Assembly: GCA_037127315.1 (NCBI GenBank)
Contig: JBBBDQ010001154.1
Coordinates: 1,824,501 to 1,888,500, forward strand
From: Ascarosepion bandense
Lineage: Eukaryota; Mollusca; Cephalopoda; Sepiida; Sepiidae
Length of the DNA: 64,000 nt
Direction: 5' to 3'
Below are positions 10,788 through 20,768 of this stretch, in pieces. Under the pieces are notes generated by a model. That model ran no database searches. It had not been told where the DNA came from and saw only the letters and a list, made by a program, of their open reading frames with translations. The position numbers were made by a program, and so were the translations under genes. Position 1 is the first letter of the stretch. Every line of letters begins with the position of its first letter.

Positions 10788-10875
10788 GAGGAGCGAGGAA
10801 AAAGAGAAAAAGAAAGAGGCAAACGTATATAGGAATCTGTATCAATCGGGTCTAAGAATTTAATTAAGTATTTTT
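10497..10875 (-). repeat. PLE-associated 3' untranslated repeat (with GAAA tract)
   Basis: Same sequence order, in inverse orientation, as 16900-17265: 'atggcacgacttggagt', 'gcatttttcaaactgacag', 'aaatcttataaagttaggtt', 'aaatattaaaatgca', 'taattattaatagtaatatt', then a GAAA tract (10757-10787) and 'aggaatctgtatcaatc'. A further relative is at 55710-56190. In the 16.6-kb copy this block follows PLE C-terminal coding sequence, so I take it as the 3' part of that PLE family. Confidence 0.7.
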
Positions 10876-10997
10876 CTATAGTGTAACCCTATTTTCAAAA
10901 AGCTGGTTTAAATTTCAAGTGATTTTCAAGATGAGATGAGATTTCTATAAAATTGGAGAATATAATTATTTTTGTCGGAAAAAGTGGCCGAATGTTC

Positions 10998-11395
10998 TTC
11001 TTCTTCTATGTGCCTTGTCCCTTCAGGACGTAGGCGATCATGGATCTCCACGTCTCCCTATCCCTTGTGGCTCTTAGTATGTTTGCTCCTGTTGCTCCTG
11101 GCAACCCCCATTCCGTCATCCACCTGATCAGACCCTGCAAATATGTTATCCGCTGCCTTCCTCTGTCTCTCCTTCCTTCTATCTGTCCAGTCAGTATCAG
11201 GTTCTCCAGGCTCTCCTTCCTCATTGCATGTCCCAGGAACTTCAGTTGTCTCTTCCTGATGCTCAGCATCAATTTCCTTTTTGTTGCCATTCTTTCTAAC
11301 ACCTCGTCGTTGCTTGTATGCTCAGTCCACGATATCCGTAGCATCCTTCTGTAGAACCACATTTCGGCCGCTTCCAGTTTTGTCCTCATTTTCGA
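10998..11395 (-). pseudogene. LINE family L-A, 3'-end fragment (one open frame)
   Basis: Minus-strand frame 11389-11006 is open for 127 codons: KLEAAEMWFYRRMLRISW, EHTSNDEVLERMATKRK, SIRKRQLKFLGHAMRKE, GRRDRGRQRITYLQGLI, then ANILRATRDRETWRSMIAYV and the end of the family's ORF, followed by the GAA-type tail (cttcttcttc at 10998). This is the C-terminal end of the L-A polyprotein, 5'-truncated at ~11395. Its relative openness suggests a younger copy than those at 4.1 and 6.2 kb. Confidence 0.88.
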
Positions 11396-11777
11396 CGAAC
11401 AAGTGGAAAAACTGAGGTGCGAATTATTCTGAGTACAAAATTATTTTTAAGCGTATTTATCAATGTGATTCTAGTCACAACATATGTCAGTGGGTTTTGA
11501 GGATATGTGACCATAAGGCGAAATGTGGCATTGACAATTTCCTGTGTACTGAATTACTTGGACAGTTGATAATAGCAGGCAGGCAAATAAAGTGGGTGTG
11601 TTTTCTCTCCTTCTATTGGAAGTCGAAATGGATAAATGTGATTGTTTTCATTTTGTGCCGGTGAGAGTTATACAGGGAGGGAAAATGGAAACCCTATACA
11701 CCTGTTTCCCACGCTAGTCGGGGTGCGTGTTTAACAAAATTAGAATGCAAGACGAAATTAGTCTGTCGGTACCCGGT

Positions 11778-11778
<1 letters not shown>

Positions 11779-11836
<58 letters not shown>
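11779..11836. repeat. (TA)n(GA)n compound microsatellite
   Basis: TA repeats run directly into GA repeats. 11400-11778 and 11837-12215 hold no recognisable gene. Confidence 0.92.
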
Positions 11837-11837
<1 letters not shown>

Positions 11838-12217
11838 TTTGAAATACTGTTGCTACAAAAAAAGAGGACAGAGAAATTTTGCAAATTAAAACAACTGGAA
11901 GTTGAATAAACGATCGTCCCGTAGAAATAATACAACACGAATATTATCGTGCTACTGAAATACCAGCCAACTATTTCTTTTTCCTCACTTATTTCGACTT
12001 GCTTGTATTATTGCAATTATTGGATATATATATAGATACATATAAATCTACACTGTGTTGTTGCGGTATTAAATTTGATTTTCATGAATCCCTCGCATGT
12101 CTAGTCCGGCCTCGTCAAGTAGTAATAAGCGGTCAGCTTTGGCTAATCTGAAATCAACGATACAGAGTGGGCGGAATGGGCCAAATGTCAGGGAGATTGA
12201 CTAGACGCGGCTAGGGG

Positions 12218-12420
12218 TCGTGTTATAAAAACATTAATTCACTTTTTTGTTAAGTAGAATAAGGTTATTTATATGGTTTAAGATGGCAATTTTTTGTAAA
12301 AGGCATGATTTACCTCTAACTCTTTTTCTATTTTAAAATTTGGATTTTGCGACGATATTTCAGGTAATAATTGGATTCTTGGCATTATTTTCTAATTTTC
12401 AATAATATATGGATAAAGCA
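12218..12420 (-). pseudogene. PLE C-terminal fragment
   Basis: Reverse complement matches the PLE tail at 16000-16150 and 16740-16860 (blocks 'aatatcgtcg', 'atcttaaaccatataaataa'), which encode the Cys-rich C-terminus with a GDRCN motif. Duplicated at 13715-13880. Very decayed. Confidence 0.6.
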
Positions 12421-12459
12421 ATGATTTTGCTGTATTCACTCTTGTTTAAAGACATATGT

Positions 12460-12763
12460 GCGTTGTGGCGCAGTGGATATCGACTCAGAACGAGAAATCG
12501 GAGAGCCGAGTTCGAATTCCAGTTGAATTCCTTGCATTCAGTTACGCGCAAATACCCTTGGGAAAGGTATTAATCCGTCTCTTCCTTCCAGTTATGGGTT
12601 AAATAACAGGACAGATTGAGTTCTATAGCCTTGGTCGGCAACCAGTCTACCGCAGAAAGCAATGGCAACCTACTGCGGGATAATCTTCTGCCCAGTCAGT
12701 CATGTCTCTTTCGAGACATGATCGTCCAAAGCGTGTATCACGTATGACACTTAACTGACTGAT
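12460..12763 (+). repeat. tRNA-derived SINE, full copy
   Basis: The 5' head gcgttgtggcgcagtggata carries an RNA polymerase III A box (gtggcgcagtgg), and ~60 bp later gagttcgaattcc is the B box. The body is shared with copies at 42441 (+), 37560 (-) and 35845 (-): 'aatacccttgggaaaggtat', 'ttccagttatgggttaaat', 'ctaccgcagaaagcaatggc', a 'tctttcgagacatgatcg' hairpin, and the end 'cacttaactgactga'. About 300 bp. It would be transcribed by Pol III and mobilised by a LINE. Exact SINE name not assigned. Confidence 0.9.
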
Positions 12764-12779
12764 TATTAAATCTCAGCTT

Positions 12780-13335
12780 CCACTGGTTAGAAGTTGATCC
12801 AGAATAAGATACTGAGACTTACCACAAACCCATTCTCCGTGAAATTAACAAAAACTACAAAAAGGCTCCTAGTAATTCGGAAACAATATAAACAGGGAAG
12901 CCAAAATTACTAAGGAACTTAAAATAGATGATAGGGTCCCAATTTTATATAAGCAACAGACATTCATCACAATTAAAGACCATAAACACAATTTCACAAA
13001 CAACCCACAATACAGATTACTAAACCCTTCCAAAAAGGATATAGGTAAAATTAGCAAAATTATCCTTGAAAGAGCTTCCACAATCACTAAGAATGTCTTA
13101 GGCAAAAGAAGAACACAGCCGAATCAATTGATTGGTCACAAAAAATGAATTGGATTGTACTTTCAGCCAGTTTAATATATTGACCAAAGACGCATTTTTT
13201 GAAATTTTTCTGGATAATGCTAGATCCCATTATGCCATCAGGCACGGTGGGGGAAAATTAATGTTCACAAGAAAAATTAAATCGGTGTTTGACAAGTTGT
13301 TCCTTTAGTCAAAAACGAAAAATAGATAACGAAAA
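12780..13335 (+). pseudogene. PLE reverse transcriptase fragment
   Basis: Encodes AKITKELKIDDRVPILYKQQ, then FITIKDHKHNFTNNPQYRLLNPSKKDIGKISKIILE, the RT segment containing the IKDHK and RLLNPSK motifs of GIY-YIG type PLEs. Two frames and stops follow. The tail 13265-13380 (gtgtttgacaagttgttcct) is repeated at 13873-13985. Confidence 0.7.
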
Positions 13336-13379
13336 GGACACCAAATTTTTCAAAATTGGTGAAAAAATGTTTTTCAGAA

Positions 13380-13690
13380 TATTTTTTCTCGCGCTTCCCG
13401 CCTGTGGAATTCCCTTCCACATGTCTGCTTTCCCGACAACTACAATCTCCAGGAGTTTAAATGTAAGGTCAATAGACACCTCCTATCACACTAACTTGCA
13501 TCTTTTCTCCCAACACTCTCACCATCTACTCAACCCTCATTCTCGGTATCCTTAGCCGTCTATCACCCTCCTTCTGACATTTCCCATATCTAACCATCCT
13601 TTCTCACCACTTTCCCTCCTATGTAACCCCCTGCGCAATAGTGGCAGTGAAATGCTTTGCTCGGGGTGAAACGATTATAAAAAAATAAAT
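13380..13690 (+). pseudogene. LINE family L-B, 3'-end fragment
   Basis: Encodes ALPACGIPFH in one frame, equivalent to the SRTSRLWNSLP C-terminus of the family in another, then the 'ctccaggagtttaaatgtaa' block. It ends with the family's 3' signature: 'tgtaaccccctgc', 'tttgctcggggtgaaa' and an A-rich tail. The same family is at 14098, 15312, 30190, 40069, 40370, 55045 and 61399. Confidence 0.8.
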
Positions 13691-13704
13691 AAATAAAAAA
13701 TAGA

Positions 13705-13990
13705 AATGTCAGGGGTCGTGTTATAAAAGCATTAATTCACTTTTTTGTTAAGAAGAATAAGGTTATTTATATGGTTTAAGATGACAAATGTTTTCTAAAA
13801 GGCATAATTTACCTCTAACTCTTTCTCTATTTTAAGATTTGGATTTTGCGACGATATTTCAGGTAATAATTGGGTTAAAAATTAAATTTGTGTTTGACAA
13901 GTTGTTCCTTTAGTCAAAAAAGAAAAACAAATAAGGAAAAGGACACCAAATTTTTCAAGATTGGTGAAAAAGTGTATTTCAGAGTATAAA
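13705..13990. repeat. Local duplicate of 12218-12400 and 13265-13380
   Basis: 13715-13880 repeats 12218-12400 (ggggtcgtgttataaaa start). 13873-13985 repeats 13265-13380. The two source blocks are ~900 bp apart but their copies are adjacent, so the duplication was accompanied by a deletion or template switch. Confidence 0.8.
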
Positions 13991-14094
13991 AAAAAATAGA
14001 AATGTCAGAAAATGGTGTAATAATGTCACAAATTGGATAGATGATGCACATGGTAAAAGGAGAAAAAATGGGAACATAAAAGACATTCTACTCC

Positions 14095-14215
14095 CTCAGC
14101 TTCTTTTCTCGCACTTCCCGCCTGTGGAATTCCCTTCCATTTACTTGCTTTCCCGACAGCAATAATCTCCAAGAATTTAAATGTAAAGTCAATAGTCATC
14201 TCCTATCTCTTCAAT
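14095..14215 (+). pseudogene. LINE family L-B, short fragment
   Basis: About 115 bp matching 13380-13500 (cgcacttcccgcctgtggaa start). It looks like part of the local duplication of this region. Confidence 0.75.
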
Positions 14216-14340
14216 TTCGGTTTAGTTCTAATTCTAGCAATAAGAAAAATTTTGACAATTCCAAAAATAAAAACATTTCTACCATTCACCCACACTAAAA
14301 AAAAAAAAAAAATCTACAGAAACAATATCAAAGTCAATTA

Positions 14341-14560
14341 TAGTTGCGTTAATAATTGGCATGGCGAAGGAAGCATTCCAGAAGTTGAGTAAAGTATCAA
14401 GAAACAGGACAATTTCGCTAGAAACAAAGAAGAGAGTACTGGATTGCTATGTGATGTCAGTTCTTCAATATGGCAGTGAATGTTGGACAATACAATCAAA
14501 GATGAAGGAAAAACTTGAAGCAACTGAAATGTGGTTCTACAGAAGCGTACTGGATATAAA
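14341..14560 (+). pseudogene. LINE family L-A, internal fragment
   Basis: Encodes GMAKEAFQKLSKVSRNRTIS, KKRVLDCYVMSVLQYGSECW and KLEATEMWFYR in one frame, the segment C-terminal to the RT catalytic box. It is interrupted at ~14560 by the short palindromic repeat. Confidence 0.85.
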
Positions 14561-14640
14561 GTGGGGGATCAGTTCCATATTATAATCAATATATAAACTG
14601 ATCCTTCAATGTGTGGTCACAACAGTTTCTATACATTTAT
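14559..14640. repeat. Short hairpin repeat, copy 1
   Basis: Arms ataaagtgggggatcagtt and, inverted, aactgatccttcaatgtgt surround an AT-rich loop. A second copy is at 40291-40355 with arms that pair better. Here it interrupts L-A coding sequence. Confidence 0.7.
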
Positions 14641-15185
14641 ATTCCTGAGATCCAAAAGTACAAGGATGCATTCCAGGAGCCGAGAAGAGTATTAAGAAAC
14701 TGGACAATTTCGTTAAAAACAAAGAAGAGAGTACTGGATTGCTATGTGTTGCCAGTTCTTCAATATGGCAGTGAATGTTGGACAATATCATCGAAGATGA
14801 GGGAAAAACTTGAGGCAACTGAAATGTGGTTCTACAGAAGGATGCTGTGAATATCATGGATCGAGCATGTGAGCAATGATGAGGTCCTAGAAATGATGGA
14901 AACAAAAAGGAAATTAATACTGAGCATCAGGAAGAGACAGACGAAGTTCCTGGGACATGCAATGAGGAAGGAGGGCTTGGAGAACCTGATACTAACAGGT
15001 CAGATACAGGGAAAAAGAGATAGAGGAAAGCAACGGATAACATATTTGAAGGACCTAATCAGGGGAATGACGGAACAAGGCTTGCGTGGTGTAACAGGAT
15101 AAAGCGTGCAAAGAGCTACCAGGGATAGAGAGAAGTGGAAAGCTATGATCGCCTACGTCCTGAAAGGAAAGGGCACATAGAAAAA
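14640..15185 (+). pseudogene. LINE family L-A, 3' part
   Basis: Starts with AFQEPRRVLRNWTISLKTKK, continues KKRVLDCYVLPVLQYGSECW, KLEATEMWFYRRML then a stop (TGA at ~14848), and in frame again NDEVLEMMETKRK, SIRKRQTKFLGHAMRKEGLE, KRDRGKQRITYLKDLI and the terminal region ending in gggcacatagaaaaagaa. Overlaps in content with 14341-14560, so these are two separate copies or a duplicated segment. Confidence 0.85.
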
Positions 15186-15311
15186 GAACAACATAGATAA
15201 ATATATTTCACAACGTAATAACATGGTATCATATAGATACTTGGCCTACATGAATAATAACATTACCCTACTACTAACAATAATGACGCTTCCAAAAATA
15301 ATTGCATTTTT

Positions 15312-15735
15312 TTTTTAAATCATTTCACCCCGAGCAAGGCGGAAACGCCACTGATGTGCAGGGGGTTACAGAAATGTAAAAAGATTAATTAGAAAAGAGT
15401 GAGGAGTACAAACTAGTTAGAAAGGAGCAATAGAAAGCAGGTGCGATGACAGATACATAGGTGGAGAGAAAGGGAAGGTTATACAGGGGTGGGGAGAGAG
15501 CTAGAGTCCAGTGGTTAGTATATGAGTATTGACTTTGCATTTAAATTTCTGGAGGTTGTAGCCGTCAGGAAAGCAAGAATACGGGAGTGAGTTCCACAGG
15601 CGGGAAGTGCGAGAGAAGAAGCTGCAGGAGTAGAATTGCCGTCTGCATTTGGCTAACCTGACTGTGAATGGGTGGGACCCAGTTGCCAGTCTGGTTGCAC
15701 GAGTAAACACCTGTTGAGGAGGCATTAGTGACTTA
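15312..15735 (-). pseudogene. LINE family L-B, 3'-end fragment
   Basis: Minus-strand reading gives QQVFTRATRLATGSHPFTVR, CRRQFYSCSFFSRTSRLWNS and GYNLQKFKCKVNTHIL, the conserved C-terminus of L-B, then the 3' UTR ending in 'ccttgctcggggtgaaatga' and poly-A. 5'-truncated. Confidence 0.88.
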
Positions 15736-15839
15736 AACTCGTCCGCAACCAAAAAAACCCCCAAAAAACCTGCACATTGTATGTCCAATAGTATTGTTTA
15801 TAGAGCTCGAATTCATTCAGATGAAGATGATGTTAAATT

Positions 15840-16165
15840 TTACTCTGTATTGACTTTTAGCCGGTGGAAGCGGAGATGTAATACCCATATGTTGTCTTTA
15901 AGCAACAGCAAACGCAACAAAAGTACCGCTTTCTCCATATATTATTTGAAATAAAAGAAAAACTACAACAACCCAACTTTTACCTGAAATATCGTCACTA
16001 AATTCAAATTTTACAACAGGAAAGAAGACAGATGTAACTTATGCCTTTTAGAAAAACTTGTCATCTTAAACCATATAAATAATCCTAGTCTACTTAACAA
16101 AAAATGCGATTTAATGATCACATGCTGCCATAGAAAAATACTTACTTAAATTATTTTATTTACTT
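15840..16165 (+). pseudogene. PLE C-terminal fragment
   Basis: Contains AFSIYYLK-like sequence, then (with an indel) a DRCNLCLLEKLVILNH-like Cys-rich stretch and a CCHRK motif near 16125. It matches 16646-16880. No intact frame. Confidence 0.65.
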
Positions 16166-16205
16166 AAATTAGCACGAATGATAACAATTCCTCTAAACAT
16201 ATTCT

Positions 16206-16318
16206 TCTTTCTTTCTTTCTTTCTTTCTTCTTCGCTCCCTTACTTTCTCTTTTCTTTCCCTCACAAATATAACTATTAAAAATTATAAATTATACCCCTT
16301 TGTTTTCATTTCCCTCCA

Positions 16319-16373
<55 letters not shown>
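16206..16373. repeat. (TTTC)n and (TA)n tracts in PLE 3' region
   Basis: TTTC at 16206-16232 and 52 bp of TA at 16322-16373, separated by 'aactattaaaaattataaat', which resembles the block around the TTTC tract in the copy at 16918. Confidence 0.85.
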
Positions 16374-16377
<4 letters not shown>

Positions 16378-16539
16378 TCTTTAATTTATCAAGAGTACAT
16401 GTTAAATAGATAAAGATTGCATAAAGAAAAAATTAAGATTTTAAATTAAAAAATGTTTTCTTAAATTATTAAAATGTAGCGGGGAGAGAATTCAAAAAGG
16501 CGTAGTTCATAATTGTTAATAGTAATATTTGTGTATGTT

Positions 16540-16919
16540 CAAAAGTATTGTTTACAGAGCTTGCATTCATTCAGATGATGATGATGATGATGTCAAATTT
16601 TACTTCAGATCAACTTCTAACATGTAGAGATTTTACTTTCACAACATGTTGTTTTTAGACAAGACTAAATACAGCAAAAGCACTGCTTTATCCATATATT
16701 ATTGGAAATTAGAAAACAATATCAAGAACACAATTATTACCTGGAATACTATCGCAAAATCCAAATCTTACAATGGAAAAGGAGACAGATGCAACATGCC
16801 TTTCAGAAAAACTTGTCATCTTAAACTATATAAATAACCCTAATCTACTTAACAAAAAATTAATGACCATGAGCTGAGATAGAAAAATCTGATTGATACA
16901 GATTCCTCTAGATGTTAAC

Positions 16920-16970
<51 letters not shown>

Positions 16971-17265
16971 TTCCCAGCAAATATTACTATCAATAATTCT
17001 GAATTACGCCTCTTTAATTTCATCTCCTTGCATTTTAATATTTTTCAATATTTTTTTAAATTTAAAGTTTAAATTTAATTTTTTTATCTGCATGCAACCT
17101 TAATATTTTTACTCGTTATTAGCAATCAATAATCTAACTTTATAAGATTTGATTCCCATGAAAATCGAGTGAATGTAAATCAGAATCTATTAAACTGTCA
17201 GTTTGCAAAAATGCACCTGATGATTACATGAAACTCCAAGTCGTGCCATTGATATAGAGCAATAT
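16540..17265 (+). pseudogene. PLE C-terminus plus 3' region
   Basis: 16646-16837 is open: MLFLDKTKYSKSTALSIYYW, ITWNTIAKSKSYNGKGDRCN, the end of the GIY-YIG module and its Cys motif (one expected Cys-x-x-x-Cys changed to CNMPF). It is followed by the 3' region with a TTTC tract (16918-16971) and the end 'ccaagtcgtgccattgata'. Relatives: 10497-10875 (-) and 55710-56190 (+). Confidence 0.72.
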
Positions 17266-17403
17266 GTATATTGATTAATATATACATATATAAAATAGCT
17301 ATGTTTATAATACATTGAACACTGTTTTATTAACACCTGAATAACAATACTGTATATATGCGCACCCTCATATGAATATTCATCACTTTACGTAACTAAG
17401 ACT

Positions 17404-17690
17404 ATTTACGCTTTCACACCCTGATTGAGCACTCTGGAAGAATGGTAAACTTTGAAAAAGCCGTAGCTACTCTAGCATCTACGCATCGCTCATTCAGTAA
17501 TGAATTAGAGCACTCTGGCTATTGGCGTATGATACATCATACGCTAAAAGTCTGCCTTCTTCTACCGAGCGCCCAGAGCTCAGAGAGAGAATCGCAGATT
17601 CTGTCGGGTTTCAATCCTGGGTTAAAAGCAATCGGATGTCTTACCTTACTGATGAGCTGTGATAGAGCGAAACATATTTGATTATATATA
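17404..17690 (+). repeat. tRNA-headed retroposon with hammerhead core, copy 1
   Basis: A leader (atctacgcatcgctcattca) is shared with 51125-51250 on the opposite strand. The tRNA-like head has an A box near 17576-17590 (agctcagagagag) and a B box ggtttcaatcc at 17607-17617. About 30 bp further lies a hammerhead core: CTGATGA at 17649-17655, stem II gctgtgatagagc (one mismatch), GAAAC at 17669-17673. Stem III and the cleavage site are lost, replaced by a TA tract. Pol III promoter elements beside a ribozyme suggest a small non-autonomous RNA element. Confidence 0.78.
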
Positions 17691-17694
17691 TATA

Positions 17695-18440
17695 TGCGTG
17701 TGTGTGTGTGAGTGTTTGTGCGTGTGTGTATGTGTGTGTGTGAAAAATATTTGTAAAGACAATATAAAGACAAAAGGAAAACGGATTCCTTAACCAACGC
17801 GTTTCGTTCCCTGATCAAACAGAACTAAATTGGAAGAAAAATATTATGAAGGTTTCAAATTTGAAATTTAAGAACGTTCTAAAATAGGCTTAAAGTCGTG
17901 TTAGAAAAACAAAATATGGAGGACGCTAAGTGATGTAATTTATTCTTTAATAAACAAAAGTGAGTAAATATTATTATTCATTTATTTATTCATATATTTA
18001 TGTATTCAATGTAATTATTAGTTATTTTTTTGGTACATGACAATAAAGAAATAAAATGAAATGTTAAATTGAAGACCTTTAAATGTTTAAAATAAGTAAA
18101 TTCACAAATAATTAATCGAAATAAAATAAAAATTACATTAAATGAAATAAAAAATATATAAACGCATAGATAAAAAAAATTCAACAACAGCAGCAGCAGC
18201 AACAACAAAAACACCAGCAATAGCATTTGGTCACTTTCATTTATTAGAGAAAAAGAAAAGAAAAATACGTCACTTAGAGTCCTCCATAATTAACCTTTCC
18301 TTACAACCGTAACTCTAACAATATTTTAAACTGTTCTTGAATTTTAAATTTGAATACTTAACGATATATTTCATTCGCTGAACTTAAATACAAATTATAA
18401 AATATCGTTGGAAAAGAAAAGTATTCTGATTATATATATA
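17695..18440. other. No recognisable gene
   Basis: Includes a GT-rich stretch (17698-17742), a 'cgcgtttcgttccctgatca' segment at ~17800 that resembles the junctions seen next to PLE hammerheads but lacks the CUGANGA core, and AT-rich DNA with a short AGC/AAC-rich tract (18185-18215). Confidence 0.4.
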
Positions 18441-18446
18441 TATATA

Positions 18447-18504
18447 TGAATTTCAAATTGTTGGTTGTTTATAACCAAGTTTCGTTAAAATTCGTTAATT
18501 TCCG

Positions 18505-18509
<5 letters not shown>
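18447..18509 (-). repeat. Short 60-bp repeat shared with 62617-62681
   Basis: Reverse complement of the block at 62617-62681 (acggaaattaacgaatttta core), with few differences. TA tracts lie on both sides (18430s and 18511-18543). Confidence 0.75.
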
Positions 18510-18510
<1 letters not shown>

Positions 18511-18545
<35 letters not shown>

Positions 18546-18667
18546 ATAAGATTGCGCTTAGCATGAAACAGTCTGTCGCCCTTGAGTGTTGATTTCAATG
18601 TTCAATGTTTTATATTTAAATACGCTCTATCTCTGATATTGAGCATTTATCCTATAAATATAGCACA

Positions 18668-18721
<54 letters not shown>
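18511..18721. repeat. Two (TA)n tracts with AT-rich DNA between
   Basis: TA at 18511-18543 and 18671-18721. Nothing recognised between them or in 18722-19290. Confidence 0.9.
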
Positions 18722-18726
<5 letters not shown>

Positions 18727-19294
18727 CATAATAATAAGTTGATCATTAGTGTAGTTGCTTTTATGAATAAAAATTTCTCAGAGAAGAATAATTAAATTGA
18801 CATTAAGTGATGTGAAAAATGTTAAATTACCTTTCAAATAATAAGATATAGTTTCTTAAAATTCATGGCACAAAGAGTTTTGTGCAAAATATTTCTTTGT
18901 GCAATAAAAATATAAAATAATATATCAAGTCAGACGGAAATAAAATAAATAGATTATATACTTAATCCAATTAAATTAGTTAATGTTAATCCAAGTGTAA
19001 AAAGGCGGACTTTCTTAATCCGACTACAGCGGTAAACTGTCGCGAGTCCAAGGTTAAACTAAAAATTATCGTCTCATTAACCGTCAGTCTATTCGGATTG
19101 ATACCACAGATCTTAAATTTCTATATGAATAAAATCGGAATAAAGTCGAGTATACCATCACTTCAGAAGTCTGTCTTGTCTGGAACTGGAAATATTCAGC
19201 CAATGGTACTCGCTATTTGAGGTTGTACAGCTTGATGGAGAACCAGCCATACAGATGATTTTGGGTCGAAAACAGAAGCCTTACTGGAGAAAAG

Positions 19295-19296
<2 letters not shown>

Positions 19297-19341
<45 letters not shown>

Positions 19342-19700
19342 TGAAAAACTGTCAAAATATAAAGACCTGGAAATTGAAATAGAAAAAATGTGGAAATTGA
19401 AAACAAGAGTTGTGCACTTGGAATGATAAAAAATGGAACAAAGCAACACATTGAAAGAATCCCTGGAAACCCCAGCTTAAGAGATATACAAAAAATTGTC
19501 TTATTAAGTACAGCCCACACACTAAGGAAAACTTTATCTATGTAATGCTAGAGATGATAGGGAAGATAGAAAAACATGAAATGGAGTCATAACAACACGC
19601 CACGACCTGCCTTAGGTCTCCCCGCAGACTTGGTTGGTAGTGAGACCAAAGCAGAAATCGAAATATGATGAAAAATGACATAATAATAATAATAATAATA
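19297..19700 (+). pseudogene. LINE family L-D, 3'-end fragment
   Basis: A TAA tract (19297-19341), then EKLSKYKDLEIEIEKMWKLK and a block encoding the family's end (GTKQHIERIPGNPSLRDIQK, IVLLSTAHTLRKTLSM in the 60.6-kb copy), then the noncoding end 'caccacgacctgccttaggt', and a closing TAA tract (19681-19701). A deletion removed the VPVIVGA segment. Confidence 0.82.
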
Positions 19701-20315
19701 ATGCAAACACTATGGAAAATCTGTAAACAAACACTGGTGTGAACGTCACTCAGCACCGGTTATAGAAATAGAAGATGTCACCATTCTTTGGGATTACACC
19801 ACCACAGACAGAAAAATTGAAGCAAATAGGCCGGATATTATTGTTAAAAACCAGAAAGAAAAAAAACTTGCCTATTAATTGATATGGCTTATTCAGCGGA
19901 TTGTAACATAGCAACCAACGAATTTGAAAAACTGTCAAAATATAAAGACCTGGAAATTGAAATAGAAAAAAATGTGGAAATTGAAAACAAGAGTCGTACC
20001 AGTGATAGTAGGTGCACTTGGGATAATAAAAAATGAAAAAAACAAAAAACAAAAAACAAAAAAAACAAAAAACAAAACAAAACAATACATTGAAAGAAAC
20101 CCTGGAAAGCCCAGCTTAAGTGACATACAAAAAATTGTCTTGTTAAGTACAGCCCACACACTAAGGAGAACTTTGTCTATGTAACGCTAGGGAGGATAGG
20201 GGAGATAGAAAAAACATGAAATGGTGCCATAGCAACACACCACGACTTACCTTAAGTCTTCCCACGAACTTGGTAGGTAGTGCTACCATAGTAGAAATTG
20301 AAATGTGAATACTAA
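19701..20315 (+). pseudogene. LINE family L-D, second 3'-end fragment
   Basis: Directly follows the previous copy. Starts CKHYGKSVNKHW, then APVIEIEDVTILWDYT, RKIEANRPDIIVKNQKEK, and the same C-terminal end, with an A-rich expansion at 20036-20085. It ends near a TAA-like tract (20310-20330). Tandem L-D ends may reflect insertion of one copy into the TAA tail of another. Confidence 0.82.
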
Positions 20316-20329
20316 TAATAATAATATTG

Positions 20330-20768
20330 ATGTAATGAATATGTGATGTAATAAATATGCATACACTTTGGTTCCACCTCACAGTAATATGATTGGCTGG
20401 TGTCAGCCATTATTACAGACTATGGCGAGGACGGAGATTAGTCTACGCTATTAGTCTACATCTACTGACTACGCCTACGTCTCAGCATACTGCATACGAC
20501 GAGTACCGTCCATTACGTCTACATGTTAGATTATTCTACCCAGTTACATTTGCTAAAACAGCCTAGTTACTTTGAATCATGTATATATCCCTTTCCGGGA
20601 CATAACAAATGTAAATCTAAAATGCACGCTCATCGTATATTGGCTTTTCAGGTAAAAATAAAGACAAAATTGTCCAACATTTGGTTATTTTTTTTCATTA
20701 TGCTGGTTCTGCTATTCGGTGACTGTTATCGTCACATAGTAATGTCTTATGTCAACACAAGATAATAT
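20330..20768. other. Unassigned DNA
   Basis: No motif-bearing frame. A 'tctacgctattagtctacat' direct-repeat-like texture around 20430-20520 is too weak to call. Confidence 0.35.

Noticed and set aside
12460..12530. Functional tRNA gene at the SINE head
   Set aside because: A and B boxes are present, but the region recurs at four loci with a common ~230-bp non-tRNA body, so it is a SINE head.
17795..17835. Hammerhead near 'cgcgtttcgttccctgatca'
   Set aside because: GAAACG is present on the minus strand but the upstream core reads TTGATCA instead of CUGANGA and no stem II forms.
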